Of a stretch of 16,199 nucleotides of DNA, positions 8,132 to 15,326 are shown piece by piece. The position numbers were made by a program, and so were the translations under genes. Numbering within the stretch: position 1 is the first letter of the stretch; each line of letters opens with the position of its first letter. Source of the DNA: JBLHGU01 sp047615875 (lineage in GTDB: Bacteria > Pseudomonadota > Gammaproteobacteria > Arenicellales > CAJQKF01); assembly GCA_047615875.1 (NCBI GenBank), contig JBLHGU010000113.1:1-16199 (forward strand), given 5' to 3'. The notes under the pieces are model-generated. The model had not been told where the DNA came from, did no database searches, and saw only the letters and a list, made by a program, of their open reading frames with translations.

Positions 8132-8638
8132 CTAGCCCAACAGATCAACATAGGCACCTTCCACCAACTGTGCGTCTTCAACTCCAAGTTGGAACAATAT
8201 GGTTTTGGCCTCTTTAATGCCATCTTCCGAGGATTCGTTATCTTCAAGTACAACTTCAAGTTCAAGGAAATTGCCAAGTCCCATAACCCGATCCAAATGA
8301 ATTCTTGTTCGACCGAAAAAATACAACAGGCGTCGTTTTTGAACTCGACCTGCCGTACCATAAGCCTGTCTAAGCGCTTCCCGCAACGTTGACGGTTCAG
8401 ATGTCTTGGAAATTAGGTAAAAGGATTGTTTTGGCCCCGATTCATCTGAACGCTTATAGAATATTAGTTCACCTCGTTCTTCGCAAAAGGTTCTTAGTTT
8501 TAGCCGACCGTTGGCGCATTCGAAAAAGGTATCGTCCTGGATTATCTCTGTTGGTTCGCTATCTGCAATTGCGATGACCTTTCCCTCAAGAGCTTCGACA
8601 TCTTCAATACGGGCTTTAATCTCAACGTTTCTCGGCAT
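8132..8638 (-). CDS. CYTH-domain protein (class IV adenylate cyclase / triphosphatase family)
   Basis: The 168-residue protein is a single CYTH triphosphate-tunnel domain. The N-terminal signature, normally ExExK, is N4-V-E6-I-K8, the form often seen in proteins annotated CyaB-like. Further tunnel strands are RLKLR (45-49), the YKR near 61-63, RTRIHLDRV (110-118), FLELEVVLED (124-133) and the terminal Y163-x-D165. Members hydrolyse inorganic or thiamine triphosphate or make cAMP, using two metal ions. Which reaction applies here is not visible, and the Asn in place of the first Glu could alter metal binding. It lies four bp after the VOC gene with an AAGGA ribosome site, so it belongs to the operon, an uncommon partner for nucleoside salvage. 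Confidence 0.85.
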   Translation of the reverse strand: MPRNVEIKARIEDVEALEGKVIAIADSEPTEIIQDDTFFECANGRLKLRTFCEERGELIFYKRSDESGPKQSFYLISKTSEPSTLREALRQAYGTAGRVQKRRLLYFFGRTRIHLDRVMGLGNFLELEVVLEDNESSEDGIKEAKTILFQLGVEDAQLVEGAYVDLLG

Positions 8639-8642
8639 AGGG

Positions 8643-9089
8643 TTAGTCCTTCACATATTGGATAAGATCCCACAAATTGCCGTATAGATCTTCAAATACG
8701 GCAACGACTCCATAGTCATGCTCTGTGGGCTTTCGAACGATTTTTACCTTGTGTGCGACGAGTCGATGGTAGTCGCGCCAAAAGTCATCTGTACCAAGAA
8801 AGAGAAATACACGACCGCCACTTTGATTACCAACAAATCGATGCTGATGCTCGTCGCTTGCCCTGGCGAGCAGGAGCGTTGTGCCTCCAGCATTCGGCGA
8901 GACAAGAACCCATCGCTTATCTTGCTCGGCAATATAGGTGTCTTCTACCAGGTTAAAGCCAAGAATTTTGGTGTAGAAGAAAATTGCATCATCGTAGTCA
9001 TCAACGAGTAGTGCAATATGAACTAGTGAGCGTTTCTCCACTGGTGTCTGCGCTAACGCGAGTCGCTTTGCATAGTCCCAGGCCGCCAT
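8643..9089 (-). CDS. VOC-superfamily protein (glyoxalase/bleomycin-resistance fold)
   Basis: The 148-residue protein shows two paired beta-alpha-beta-beta-beta modules. Module 1 starts at LVHIALLVDDYDDAIFFYT (22-40), with His24 a likely metal ligand. Module 2 (about 85-145) ends in VAVFEDLYGNLWDLIQ, with Glu133 as the other recognisable ligand. The superfamily includes glyoxalase I, fosfomycin-resistance thiol transferases and extradiol dioxygenases; nothing here decides among them. A charged 20-residue N-terminal extension precedes the fold, and no later ATG offers an alternative start, so the annotated start is the simplest. It is the first gene of the contiguous array, preceded by a 169-bp gap that may hold the promoter. 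Confidence 0.85.
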   Translation of the reverse strand: MAAWDYAKRLALAQTPVEKRSLVHIALLVDDYDDAIFFYTKILGFNLVEDTYIAEQDKRWVLVSPNAGGTTLLLARASDEHQHRFVGNQSGGRVFLFLGTDDFWRDYHRLVAHKVKIVRKPTEHDYGVVAVFEDLYGNLWDLIQYVKD

Positions 9090-9129
9090 ACAGCCGACTC
9101 GATGACATAGTTATTTGTATCTATACTTG

Positions 9130-9157
9130 CATATAACACTAACACTGTTTTTTTCAA
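9130..9157 (-). promoter_or_regulatory. possible sigma-70 promoter for the nucleoside operon
   Basis: On the minus strand TTGAAA (9157-9152) and TATATG (9135-9130) are separated by 16 bp, about 40 bp upstream of the VOC start. The -35 matches five of six consensus positions and the -10 four of six. The surrounding 9090-9258 gap is AT-rich and holds no gene. This is the only sizeable gap on that strand between 39 and 9258, so a promoter here makes sense, but the match is modest. Confidence 0.35.
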
Positions 9158-9258
9158 ATCTTTCTTCACACATCCAACGCTTAATTTCATGCCAGTTTCC
9201 ACACAGCTAAATTATCAATCATGGCCTGCTAATTTGACTGTACCTGCCAGATCATTCA

Positions 9259-11649
9259 CTACAACCGCATCACCTCGCAAACATAAGCCCGCATCGGTAC
9301 GGAGCCACTTACCGGATCGACAGCATCATGACCGATGACCAGGTTGAAGTTGGCACTATCAGAACCAACAACGTCATAGCCTGGGGCATCGATTTCCGGA
9401 CAGGCCTGCCACCAACCGTGCTGACCGCAAACGACTTGCGGATCGAGGGATTTATCGAATCGAGCCCGTGCCCGAATTTGTCCGTTGAGCGTGCTAATCG
9501 TTACCCAGTCGCCAGCGGCTATATTCCGTTCAGCAGCGGTGCTCGGATGTAGATCAACCTGTGGATCGGGTGCTCGACGTCGCAGGCTGGGCAGGCCCCG
9601 GTGTTGGCTCTCGCAATACAACGAATCTTTGGTGCAAGTTAGGATCAGCGGGAAGCTTTTCTCTAGTTCCGGGCGCTGCCCGTGACTAACCAATGGTTTC
9701 TCGTAGTCAGGCAATGGGGAATAGCCGTGTTTCAATAAAGTCTCGGAGTAGAATTCGACTTTTCGCGACGGCGTATTGAATGCCGGTGAACCCTGTTTTG
9801 ATGCATTGGCATATTTTTGGTAGCGGATCTCGAGCGGCACGCTGATACCGGCCGGGTTTTCTCGCAGTGCCTCTAGGGTCACGCCACTGGGTGCCAATTG
9901 GTGGCGGTAAGCGGCGTCGATGTCACCGGCCCAGAAATGTTTACCCAGTCCCAGTCGGCAGGCCAGATCGAATATGATTTCAATATCCGAGCGGGCCTCG
10001 CCTCGAGGTTCAACCAGTCTCTGTCGAAGCTGGATCAGCGAACAGGCAGCCTGGTTGATTTCGAAGCCAATCTTCAGGCCTTCGCTTTCAAATGGGCTGG
10101 TGGTCGGCAAAACAATATCAGCCAGCTCCGCCGTGGGGTTCATGAATAAATCTATGTGTACGTGGAAATCGAGTTTGGATAGCGCCTCGCGCCCTACCTC
10201 GCCATCTGCGTGGGCAACCAGCAGGTTAGAGCCAAAACTGACCAGGCCGCGAACCGGATAAGGCTGCTGCTCCAGCACCGCCCGATAGATATCACTAGAG
10301 GTAATGTGGTCAAAGCGTGGCAGCCCCAATGGTCGCTCGGAGAGACCCAGGGTTTTGCTACGCTGCTCAGGCGACAGAAATTCGTTGCCCAATATGTCAG
10401 CACTGGGCACCAATGGAAATTGGACATTTCCACCTTTCATGTCGAAGTTTCCGGTCAGAGCGTAGAGCAGACCGATAGCGCGTGCCACCTGGGTGGCGTT
10501 AGATTGCTGCTCTAGCCCGCTCCAGGCCATATAGGCGACCGGTCGCGAATCCCATAACAGTTTGGCACAATTTTGCACTTGATCTGCTGGTACGCCGGTG
10601 ATGCGCTCGACTTCACCAGGTACGTAGCGGTTGCAAAGATCCGCCATTTGTTGGAATACCGGTTGACAGGTAGCTAATCCGTCTGTGGTCCCGACTTCAA
10701 ATGAACCAAACAGTGCCAGTGTCTCTTTTCCCGCCTGGTATTGCTGGCTTTCTGCATCGTATGTGATCGGCTGGTCAGTGGATTGATCCCAGGCCAGAAA
10801 GGAATCTGTCTTGTCGCTCGGGTTAATATCCTGTGCGCGCAGGAACATGCCATTGTCTTCCCGAACCAACAATGGGCCGTTTGTCCAGTTGCGCACAAAT
10901 GCCTCGTCATACCAGCCTCGGTCGATCATGACTTGCGCAAGGCCCAATGCCAGAGCGCCGTCGGTACCGGGTCGGACCTGTAACCATTCATCGGCCTGCC
11001 GCGCCAGGCCAGCGTAGCGCGGGTCGACCACGACCAATTTCGCACCACGTTTCTGAGCCGCTCGTGTCGCCGTAGAATGAGCGACCCGGGATACGGTTGG
11101 GTTATATCCCCAGTAAAGAATGCAGCCGGCATTTTCAAGATCGGGCATGCATTCGGCGGGCAAGCCAACACCGAAGGAATAAATATTGGCCAGATAGCGG
11201 CCCCAGCCGCAAAGTTCCATAGAACCCGATTGATTGGGACTACCAAAAGCATGACGCAGGCGCTGGATCCAGGCAATCGAATCCGACATCGCCGAAGTCG
11301 AAGGAGATGCGTTACTGAAAGCGACCGACTCGGCTCCGTGTTGTGCCGCAAGTTCTGTCATCTTCTGCGCCACCGTATCGAGTGCTTCATCCCAGCTTAT
11401 GTGCTGCCAGCCAGGGTCCGGGTCGCCTTTCGGCCGCGTACGTTTCACAGGGTGGAGCAATCGATCAGGACTATAGACAATCTCCGGCGCGACCTTGCCC
11501 TTAATGCAAAGAGCCTGGCCTGTGGGATGGGTCGGATCTGCCGCCAACTTTGTGAAACGACCATCTTCCAGCGTTGCCACCGCTCCGCAACGCGAGACAC
11601 AAAGGGCGCAGAAGCTGGAGACCTGCTTGGTTACGGCGGCTAACGACAT
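9259..11649 (-). CDS. cytoplasmic molybdopterin oxidoreductase (DMSO-reductase/formate-dehydrogenase superfamily)
   Basis: The 796-residue enzyme has an N-terminal 4Fe-4S domain with Cys14, Cys17, Cys21 and Cys48 (CxxCxxxC then x26 to C). A WDEALD segment (86-91) and the long Mo-bisMGD domain follow. GSMELCGWGR places Cys147 where this family carries the molybdenum ligand, suggesting Mo-S(Cys) coordination. The C-terminal 115 residues form a molybdopterin dinucleotide-binding domain (from LILTCTKDSLYCES, ending near GQHGWWQACPEID). There is no twin-arginine signal, so it should be cytoplasmic. Electron-transfer partners are not encoded beside it; it is apparently a single-subunit enzyme or uses a distant partner. 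It points the same way as the nucleoside array, separated by 169 bp. Substrate unknown. Confidence 0.9.
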   Translation of the reverse strand: MSLAAVTKQVSSFCALCVSRCGAVATLEDGRFTKLAADPTHPTGQALCIKGKVAPEIVYSPDRLLHPVKRTRPKGDPDPGWQHISWDEALDTVAQKMTELAAQHGAESVAFSNASPSTSAMSDSIAWIQRLRHAFGSPNQSGSMELCGWGRYLANIYSFGVGLPAECMPDLENAGCILYWGYNPTVSRVAHSTATRAAQKRGAKLVVVDPRYAGLARQADEWLQVRPGTDGALALGLAQVMIDRGWYDEAFVRNWTNGPLLVREDNGMFLRAQDINPSDKTDSFLAWDQSTDQPITYDAESQQYQAGKETLALFGSFEVGTTDGLATCQPVFQQMADLCNRYVPGEVERITGVPADQVQNCAKLLWDSRPVAYMAWSGLEQQSNATQVARAIGLLYALTGNFDMKGGNVQFPLVPSADILGNEFLSPEQRSKTLGLSERPLGLPRFDHITSSDIYRAVLEQQPYPVRGLVSFGSNLLVAHADGEVGREALSKLDFHVHIDLFMNPTAELADIVLPTTSPFESEGLKIGFEINQAACSLIQLRQRLVEPRGEARSDIEIIFDLACRLGLGKHFWAGDIDAAYRHQLAPSGVTLEALRENPAGISVPLEIRYQKYANASKQGSPAFNTPSRKVEFYSETLLKHGYSPLPDYEKPLVSHGQRPELEKSFPLILTCTKDSLYCESQHRGLPSLRRRAPDPQVDLHPSTAAERNIAAGDWVTISTLNGQIRARARFDKSLDPQVVCGQHGWWQACPEIDAPGYDVVGSDSANFNLVIGHDAVDPVSGSVPMRAYVCEVMRL

Positions 11650-11882
11650 TTGAAAAATACTCTGGTATTGCTGGCTCAGTTGACGAGAACACTACCCAAA
11701 TTACATTGTGGCGTCCAACTTGATTATTAAGCGACCACTTGCACCAACATAGCAAACGCACTTTTTCTTAAGATTCTGTAGTGCGCTATATCCTCAAACT
11801 AATATGATCTACCCGGAATTAACGTGCAATGCCGTGTTTGAATCAGGCCCAACTGGCTGGCTTTCGGGCACCCAGCGTAATA

Positions 11883-12426
11883 AGGCCCTCAGGTGGCAAT
11901 ATCCGTTACCTACTTAAGACACCGTACCGAAACGGCACCACCCACGTCATCTTGATTCCGGGCTTCCTGCCCATCACCCTACGGGCCAGCCTTTGGCTGT
12001 TCAAAATCGCTCCTGGCGATTTTGTGAACCCCTGGACTTCGTGGCCAAACTGGCGGCACTGGTGCTGAAACCCCGCGTCAATCTGACCCGCTATCATGGC
12101 GTCTTTGCACCCAACAGCAAACACCGTGCTCTGGTCACACCGGCCAAGCAGTGTAAAGGCAGCAAGCTCAAAGCGCCCGATGAGACGCAAGACGAGCCGG
12201 CCAAAAGCCGCGCGACATGACCTGGGCACAAAGATTAAAGCGTGTGTTCAGTATCGACATCGAGACCTGCAGTACCTGCGGTGGCGCCATGAAAGTTATT
12301 GCCAGCATCGAAGACCTGATGGTGATCCTGAATCACCTGAATCACCTGAAGAAAAAAGGTGAATATCAGGATGCGCTTCGGTTGCCCACAAGTCACGGCC
12401 CGCCACAAATAAGCTTATTTGACTAA
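11883..12426 (+). pseudogene. IS91-family transposase, 5'-truncated and frameshifted
   Basis: Three frames together give the C-terminal half of an IS91-type (Y2) transposase. The first reads SGGNIRYLLKTPYRNGTTHVI (from 11889). The second reads LDFVAKLAALVLKPRVNLTR then HGVFAPNSKHRALVTPAK (from about 12032). The third reads MTWAQRLKRVFSIDIETCSTCGGAMKVIASIED (12217 onward) to a TAA at 12424. The first shift is caused by a ~71-bp insertion (11954-12024). The second looks like a one-base deletion just before 12217, turning RAT-MTW into a stop. The N-terminal half with the catalytic tyrosines is absent, so the copy cannot transpose on its own. The CxxC pair near its end is the usual C-terminal zinc-like motif. 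Confidence 0.9.
11954..12024 (+). repeat. ~71-bp palindrome-rich insertion (REP/MITE-like) in the IS91 transposase
   Basis: The segment separates two collinear halves of the transposase reading frame (HVI-F / EPLDF in relatives). It contains successive small hairpins: GGGC-5 nt-GCCC (11960-11972), CCC-TAC-GGG (11977-11985), AGCC-TTT-GGCT (11988-11998) and a perfect 9-bp stem CAAAATCGC / GCGATTTTG with a 5-base loop (12002-12024). The size and nested stems resemble a REP-like or miniature inverted-repeat element. No target duplication is obvious. Confidence 0.65.
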
Positions 12427-12607
12427 GCGAAATCCGTTCGTGAATCACAAGGACGTTGCCGGCGACACCAGGCAAGGGCGGCGCTCGGCCGCCGGTTAGA
12501 TTGGACGGATCACAAGACCGAAATCCTGTCGATTTGGCCACTGCATCAGCTGAGATTGACTATCTCTGGCCGCAAAATGGCCGACTTGATTCGCGGTGGA
12601 CAGTCTA
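12427..12607 (+). mobile_element. 3' non-coding segment of the IS91-family remnant
   Basis: This stretch between the transposase stop and the oriIS-like end has no coding potential. It contains a GC-rich inverted repeat (GGCGGC...GCCGCC, about 12478-12495). Such a spacer is usual between an IS91-type transposase and its origin end. Confidence 0.55.
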
Positions 12608-12646
12608 GTTTTCTAATAAAAAGGGCATTTATACTTCCTATGCTCC
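12608..12646 (+). repeat. oriIS-like terminus of the IS91-family remnant
   Basis: A 39-bp sequence, GTTTTCTAATAAAAAGGGCA followed by TTTATACTTCCTATGCTCC, lies about 180 bp after the transposase stop. It matches 1-39 at 34 of 39 positions and contains the TTCCTAT core recalled from ISCR oriIS sequences. Directly beyond it the crotonase fragment begins, so 12646/12647 is the probable insertion junction. The tetranucleotides GTTC or CTTG, known as IS91 targets, do not follow it. Confidence 0.75.
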
Positions 12647-12658
12647 ACACATTACCAT

Positions 12659-12889
12659 GTGGATGCTGACACAGCCTTCGATCTGGCGTTAAAGCTGGCG
12701 CGGAAAATTGCTAGCAACGCGAGCCTAAGTAACTACATCATGATTCAGGCTATTAGTCGAATTGAGGACATGGCTAAGGCCGATGGGTTGTTCACTGAAA
12801 GTCTTTGTGCGGCACTGACTCAGACCAGCCCGGACTCTAAAGAAGGCTTACAGGCTTTCCTGGATAAACGACCCCAAAGCTTTCGGTAG
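12659..12889 (+). pseudogene. enoyl-CoA hydratase/isomerase (crotonase) C-terminal fragment
   Basis: The 76-residue frame matches the last third of a crotonase: LALKLARKIASNASLSNYIM, then SRIEDMAKADGLFTESLCAA and KEGLQAFLDKRPQSF. This is the family's C-terminal trimerisation and FLEKR region. Full-length members have about 260 residues, so the CoA-binding and oxyanion-hole parts are missing. The recognisable sequence begins within about ten bp of the IS91-type end at 12646, and no ribosome site precedes the GTG at 12659. The simplest reading is that the element inserted into, or deleted, the front of this gene; the missing 5' part would then lie beyond the other end of the element. Not expected to be functional. 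Confidence 0.85.
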
Positions 12890-13330
12890 ATACTACACGA
12901 ATAGTGTTATGACGAATAAAGAAATACTGCCTGATGCTGCCCCGAAGCTGGACAGAACTTTAAGGACGGTGGTTGGATACAGCTTAAATCACAGACAATC
13001 CCGATCTGTCATTAAGCCGCTTGGCAGATGGCTTACGGGTCAAAAGGTCTGGCATAGTATTGATTGTCGATCAACTCAAGCAGACAGAGCTTATTACGCG
13101 CAACAAAGTACCGGGGATCGAAGAATCAATTCCCATTCGGGTGGCAGTCTGACTCATATTTCGCAACCGCCCTATATTAGTAGTGGACCCCAGCTTTAAC
13201 CTGGGTAACTTTGCAGCCTCAGTTGGCTTTTCCAGCGCATCTCCTCGACAAATTGATAATTCTAGTAGGCTGGCTGCGAAGTCTAAAACCTGGATGGTAT
13301 CAACAACAGGAAAATTATAGTTGCGTGTCT
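12890..13330. other. no recognisable gene; probable decayed coding DNA
   Basis: An open frame from ATG 12909 to 13199 (96 codons) and a third-frame stretch with IVLIVDQLKQTELITRNKVPG (about 13055-13120) and VVDPSFNLGNFAASVGF (about 13180-13230) are visible. They switch frames and match nothing I know. The strand without gaps could not be decided. It may be the remains of a gene downstream of the crotonase. Confidence 0.4.
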
Positions 13331-13561
13331 TCAACCCATGGGTGAATTCGTTTTATTAACAGAGGAATAGAAAATTTTCTGGTGGTGAATCTTCGCCAAT
13401 AATTTTTGAATGTTACTCACGCTGGATTCGTCATTTCTCGGAAAATCTGGAAAACTGTTTAAATTACTCAAACTAATCCCAGCTACCTGCTTACGTAATG
13501 CTATTTCGATTAGATCAATATCTTGTGTATCTAAACTAATCTTGTCATTGTATTTAGTCAT
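13331..13561 (-). CDS. small hypothetical protein
   Basis: A 76-residue acidic/basic mixed protein with the stretches KISLDTQDIDLIEIALRKQV (8-27) and SNIQKLLAKIHHQKIFYSSV (about 49-68). The first half reads as a strand then amphipathic helix, and the second as a helix with a basic end. The pattern, a short protein with DTQDIDLIE and a helix containing a LL-x-KIH-x-QK-x-FY motif, reminds me of small conserved gammaproteobacterial hypotheticals, but I cannot name a family. No signal peptide or membrane segment. The start has only a weak AGAG upstream. The surrounding DNA is strongly AT-rich and the gene stands alone among debris. Confidence 0.5.
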   Translation of the reverse strand: MTKYNDKISLDTQDIDLIEIALRKQVAGISLSNLNSFPDFPRNDESSVSNIQKLLAKIHHQKIFYSSVNKTNSPMG

Positions 13562-13977
13562 TTCAATAAACTCTAAATTTTTTGCAACGAAATAAAACCG
13601 AGTAATGATTATTTGCTAAAACAATCCATAAAAACATTTAGTATTACTTTCGCCCATTATAAAAATTACTTATAGATCATATTTTAGGTAAAGTTTCTAC
13701 ATCAACGAATTATTTTTGAACTTCAAAGCAGGAATTCAAGGTCAATATATAACCTTACTAATTTCTACAAGAAGCAAGTGGATCAGGCGTAGTAGAATTC
13801 AGCTTGATCAGTTGAACAAGTTCGAAAATTCTGAGGTTAGTTCTGGCAAGATCGAAATCGTTCACAGCACTCGCGAAGGGAATTCATAATATCGTTGCCA
13901 GAATAAGGATTGGGCCGAGCACAACAGTTGAAAAACAACACGAGAGCATTTGAAACTACAATAAATAAGTCCAAATA
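13562..13977. other. AT-rich non-coding gap
   Basis: No frame of useful length or recognisable protein is visible in either strand. One near-palindrome, CTTGATCAGTTGAACAAG (13803-13820), is present. It has a single mismatched pair about its centre. Nothing else stands out. Confidence 0.6.
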
Positions 13978-14712
13978 TTATTGTTCAACACAGTACAGTG
14001 AATACTCACTGTTGCAGTTATTCTCGCCACAACTGCTCCATGCGCTGTAACTGGTTGAGGTACAACCGTGAATCCCATCCCCACTATTAGCGTTGGTCCA
14101 CTTTCTGCAATGTTTGCGCTCTGATTCGTCATTCTCCTGGGTACCCGTCCATGCACCCCACTTGGAAACCAGTTCCTGTCCATATTCATCGTGATCAATG
14201 GCAGCATCAATCTGGCCGTCGAGTAAGCTGTTAAAGCTCTCCGAAACTTGTACCCCATCAGTTCGAATATAGGGGATGTTGTGTTGATTGAATGATCTGG
14301 CAGGGTGGGTGCGACCATTCGATAGCCAGGCTTTATACGCTCCACCCAAGCCCGTCTCGGATGCGTGTTGGTTAAAAATGGCATCGGCTCCATTTATGCC
14401 ACCCAGGTTGCCTGAGTATTTCCTGGAGGTTACAAAAACACGTTTGCCTATAAGGACGGGCGGAGCGGTTACTGCTGAGTTAGCAACATCATTCACGCAC
14501 TCACCGGTATCATCGCTATATAGTTTCTTGATTACTTTACCCGGTGGGCAAGTCATACAGTCTTGTGGGCCACAGCTATCACCACCTGTGTTCTGGCTGT
14601 AGCTTCCACAACTTCGATCACAGGTCTGGCACAGGTTAGCTGTTGAGCTGGCGCCATGAAAGTTATTGCCAGCATCGAAGATCCCCTCGTCATCCACAAA
14701 ATACTCGACCAT
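13978..14712 (-). pseudogene. DUF1554/endostatin-like surface protein, 5' end replaced by antisense IS91 sequence
   Basis: The open frame is 244 codons. Residues 90-244 form a DUF1554-like domain with the C-type-lectin/endostatin pattern: KRVFVTSRKYSGNLGGINGA (90-109), AYKAWLSNG (125-133), AWTGTQ (187-192), HCRKWTN (201-207), a W-x-x-CGE segment (225-230) and the terminal LYCVEQ. Residues 28-72 are a Cys-rich module (Cys28, 31, 35, 47, 52, 55, 72) like EGF/TNFR-type linkers of secreted proteins. The first ~21 residues are the antisense reading of an IS91 transposase fragment (14650-14793), so the native start and secretion signal are lost. The rest has no stops, so decay is recent or the gene still has a use. 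Family members are exported adhesion-type proteins. Confidence 0.72.
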
Positions 14713-14793
14713 CTGGATAGTAAAACTGCGGTTTCCAACTCGTTGATGTTACCGGACAATCGTGCACCACCGCAGGTCGATCTCTTTGACTGA
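14650..14793 (+). pseudogene. second IS91-family transposase fragment (C-terminal 47 codons)
   Basis: The plus strand reads GAMKVIASIEDPLVIHKILD then HLDSK and, after a short spacer, LPDNRAPPQVDLFD and a TGA at 14791. This is the C-terminal tail of the same transposase family as at 11883-12426. The first 33 bp (14649-14681) are identical to 12282-12314, then the copies diverge, so they are related but not duplicates of one recent event. The remainder of the transposase is absent and the fragment begins exactly where the DUF1554 frame stops being native. Confidence 0.85.
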
Positions 14794-15232
14794 CTAATAG
14801 CAATGGATTGCGGCGCGCTTCAATAAGACTGCAGGGGTGTATTCGCCTTCATTGTGGCGTGAACGACATGAGCAGTCAATTGGCTGGAAGAAATAGAACT
14901 ATCTGGGAAAATCGATCGTCCAGGCCAAGCCGGGAACCATCGTCTCTCACCTGCAGTCATGTACTTACAGCCCTTTTAGAACTCATGTTACTCTCAGAAC
15001 ATGCATGACCCTGAAGTGGGAAAAGTGTTTACAAAGTAATGTCAGGCAATATTAATTACTAAGGCAAATAGTTTTGGTGTTCTCGCCACGAGTACGGAGA
15101 CTGTTGATAATTCTAGAGGCAGATGAGCGGTAGATGTGTTGTTGTGGTGACTTAGTGGTGACTCTGCAAGTCTGGAAATACACTTCCATCAACGATAGAC
15201 TCTAATTAACTCATATATTTCAATAAGATATG
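14794..15232. other. no gene; possible degraded IS91 tail and tandem 9-bp repeats
   Basis: No convincing coding frame. At 14971-14995, about 180-200 bp after the transposase stop, CCCTTTTAGAACTCATGTTACTCTC sits where an oriIS end would be expected, but the similarity is poor. GTGGTGACT occurs twice, at 15144-15152 and 15155-15163, 11 bp apart. Confidence 0.4.
15144..15163. promoter_or_regulatory. tandem 9-bp repeats, possible integrase arm-type sites (left)
   Basis: GTGGTGACT occurs at 15144-15152 and 15155-15163, 11 bp apart, about one helical turn. Arm-type binding sites of tyrosine integrases are often short direct repeats of this spacing flanking an attachment core; a tRNA 3' half lies 70 bp to the right. 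No integrase gene is in the window. Confidence 0.35.
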
Positions 15233-15283
15233 TGGTGCCGGTGAGAGGACTTGAACCTCAGATCTACTGATTACGAATCAGTA
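15233..15283 (-). repeat. tRNA-Thr(CGU) 3'-half fragment, probable attachment-site core
   Basis: On the minus strand the sequence reads anticodon stem ACTGA, loop TTCGTAA (anticodon CGT, 15275-15273), stem TCAGT, then the T-arm with TTCAAGT, acceptor strand CACCGGC, discriminator A and encoded CCA (15235-15233). Everything 5' of the anticodon stem is missing: no D-arm and no GCCGGTG acceptor strand follow. A perfect fragment from the anticodon stem to CCA is the usual scar or core left by tyrosine-integrase elements that use the anticodon loop, and the CGU-Thr gene is a known target in enterobacteria. Confidence 0.8.
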
Positions 15284-15326
15284 TATACTCTTTTAGTATC
15301 ATATACTTTTCTCTAATTAGTCGTAT

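Noticed and set aside
12909..13199. 96-codon open frame after the crotonase fragment
   Set aside because: No recognised motif, and another frame over the same bases looks more protein-like before switching; not supported as a gene.
13803..13820. 18-bp near-palindrome that could be an operator
   Set aside because: No nearby gene start and a single occurrence; likely chance in AT-rich DNA.
14971..14995. Possible third oriIS-like end after the second transposase fragment
   Set aside because: The position is right but alignment to 1-39 and 12608-12646 is too poor to claim.
14808..15008. 66-codon open frame on the plus strand
   Set aside because: Basic, low-complexity-free but unrecognised; it lies in the region expected to be the non-coding tail of an IS91 fragment.
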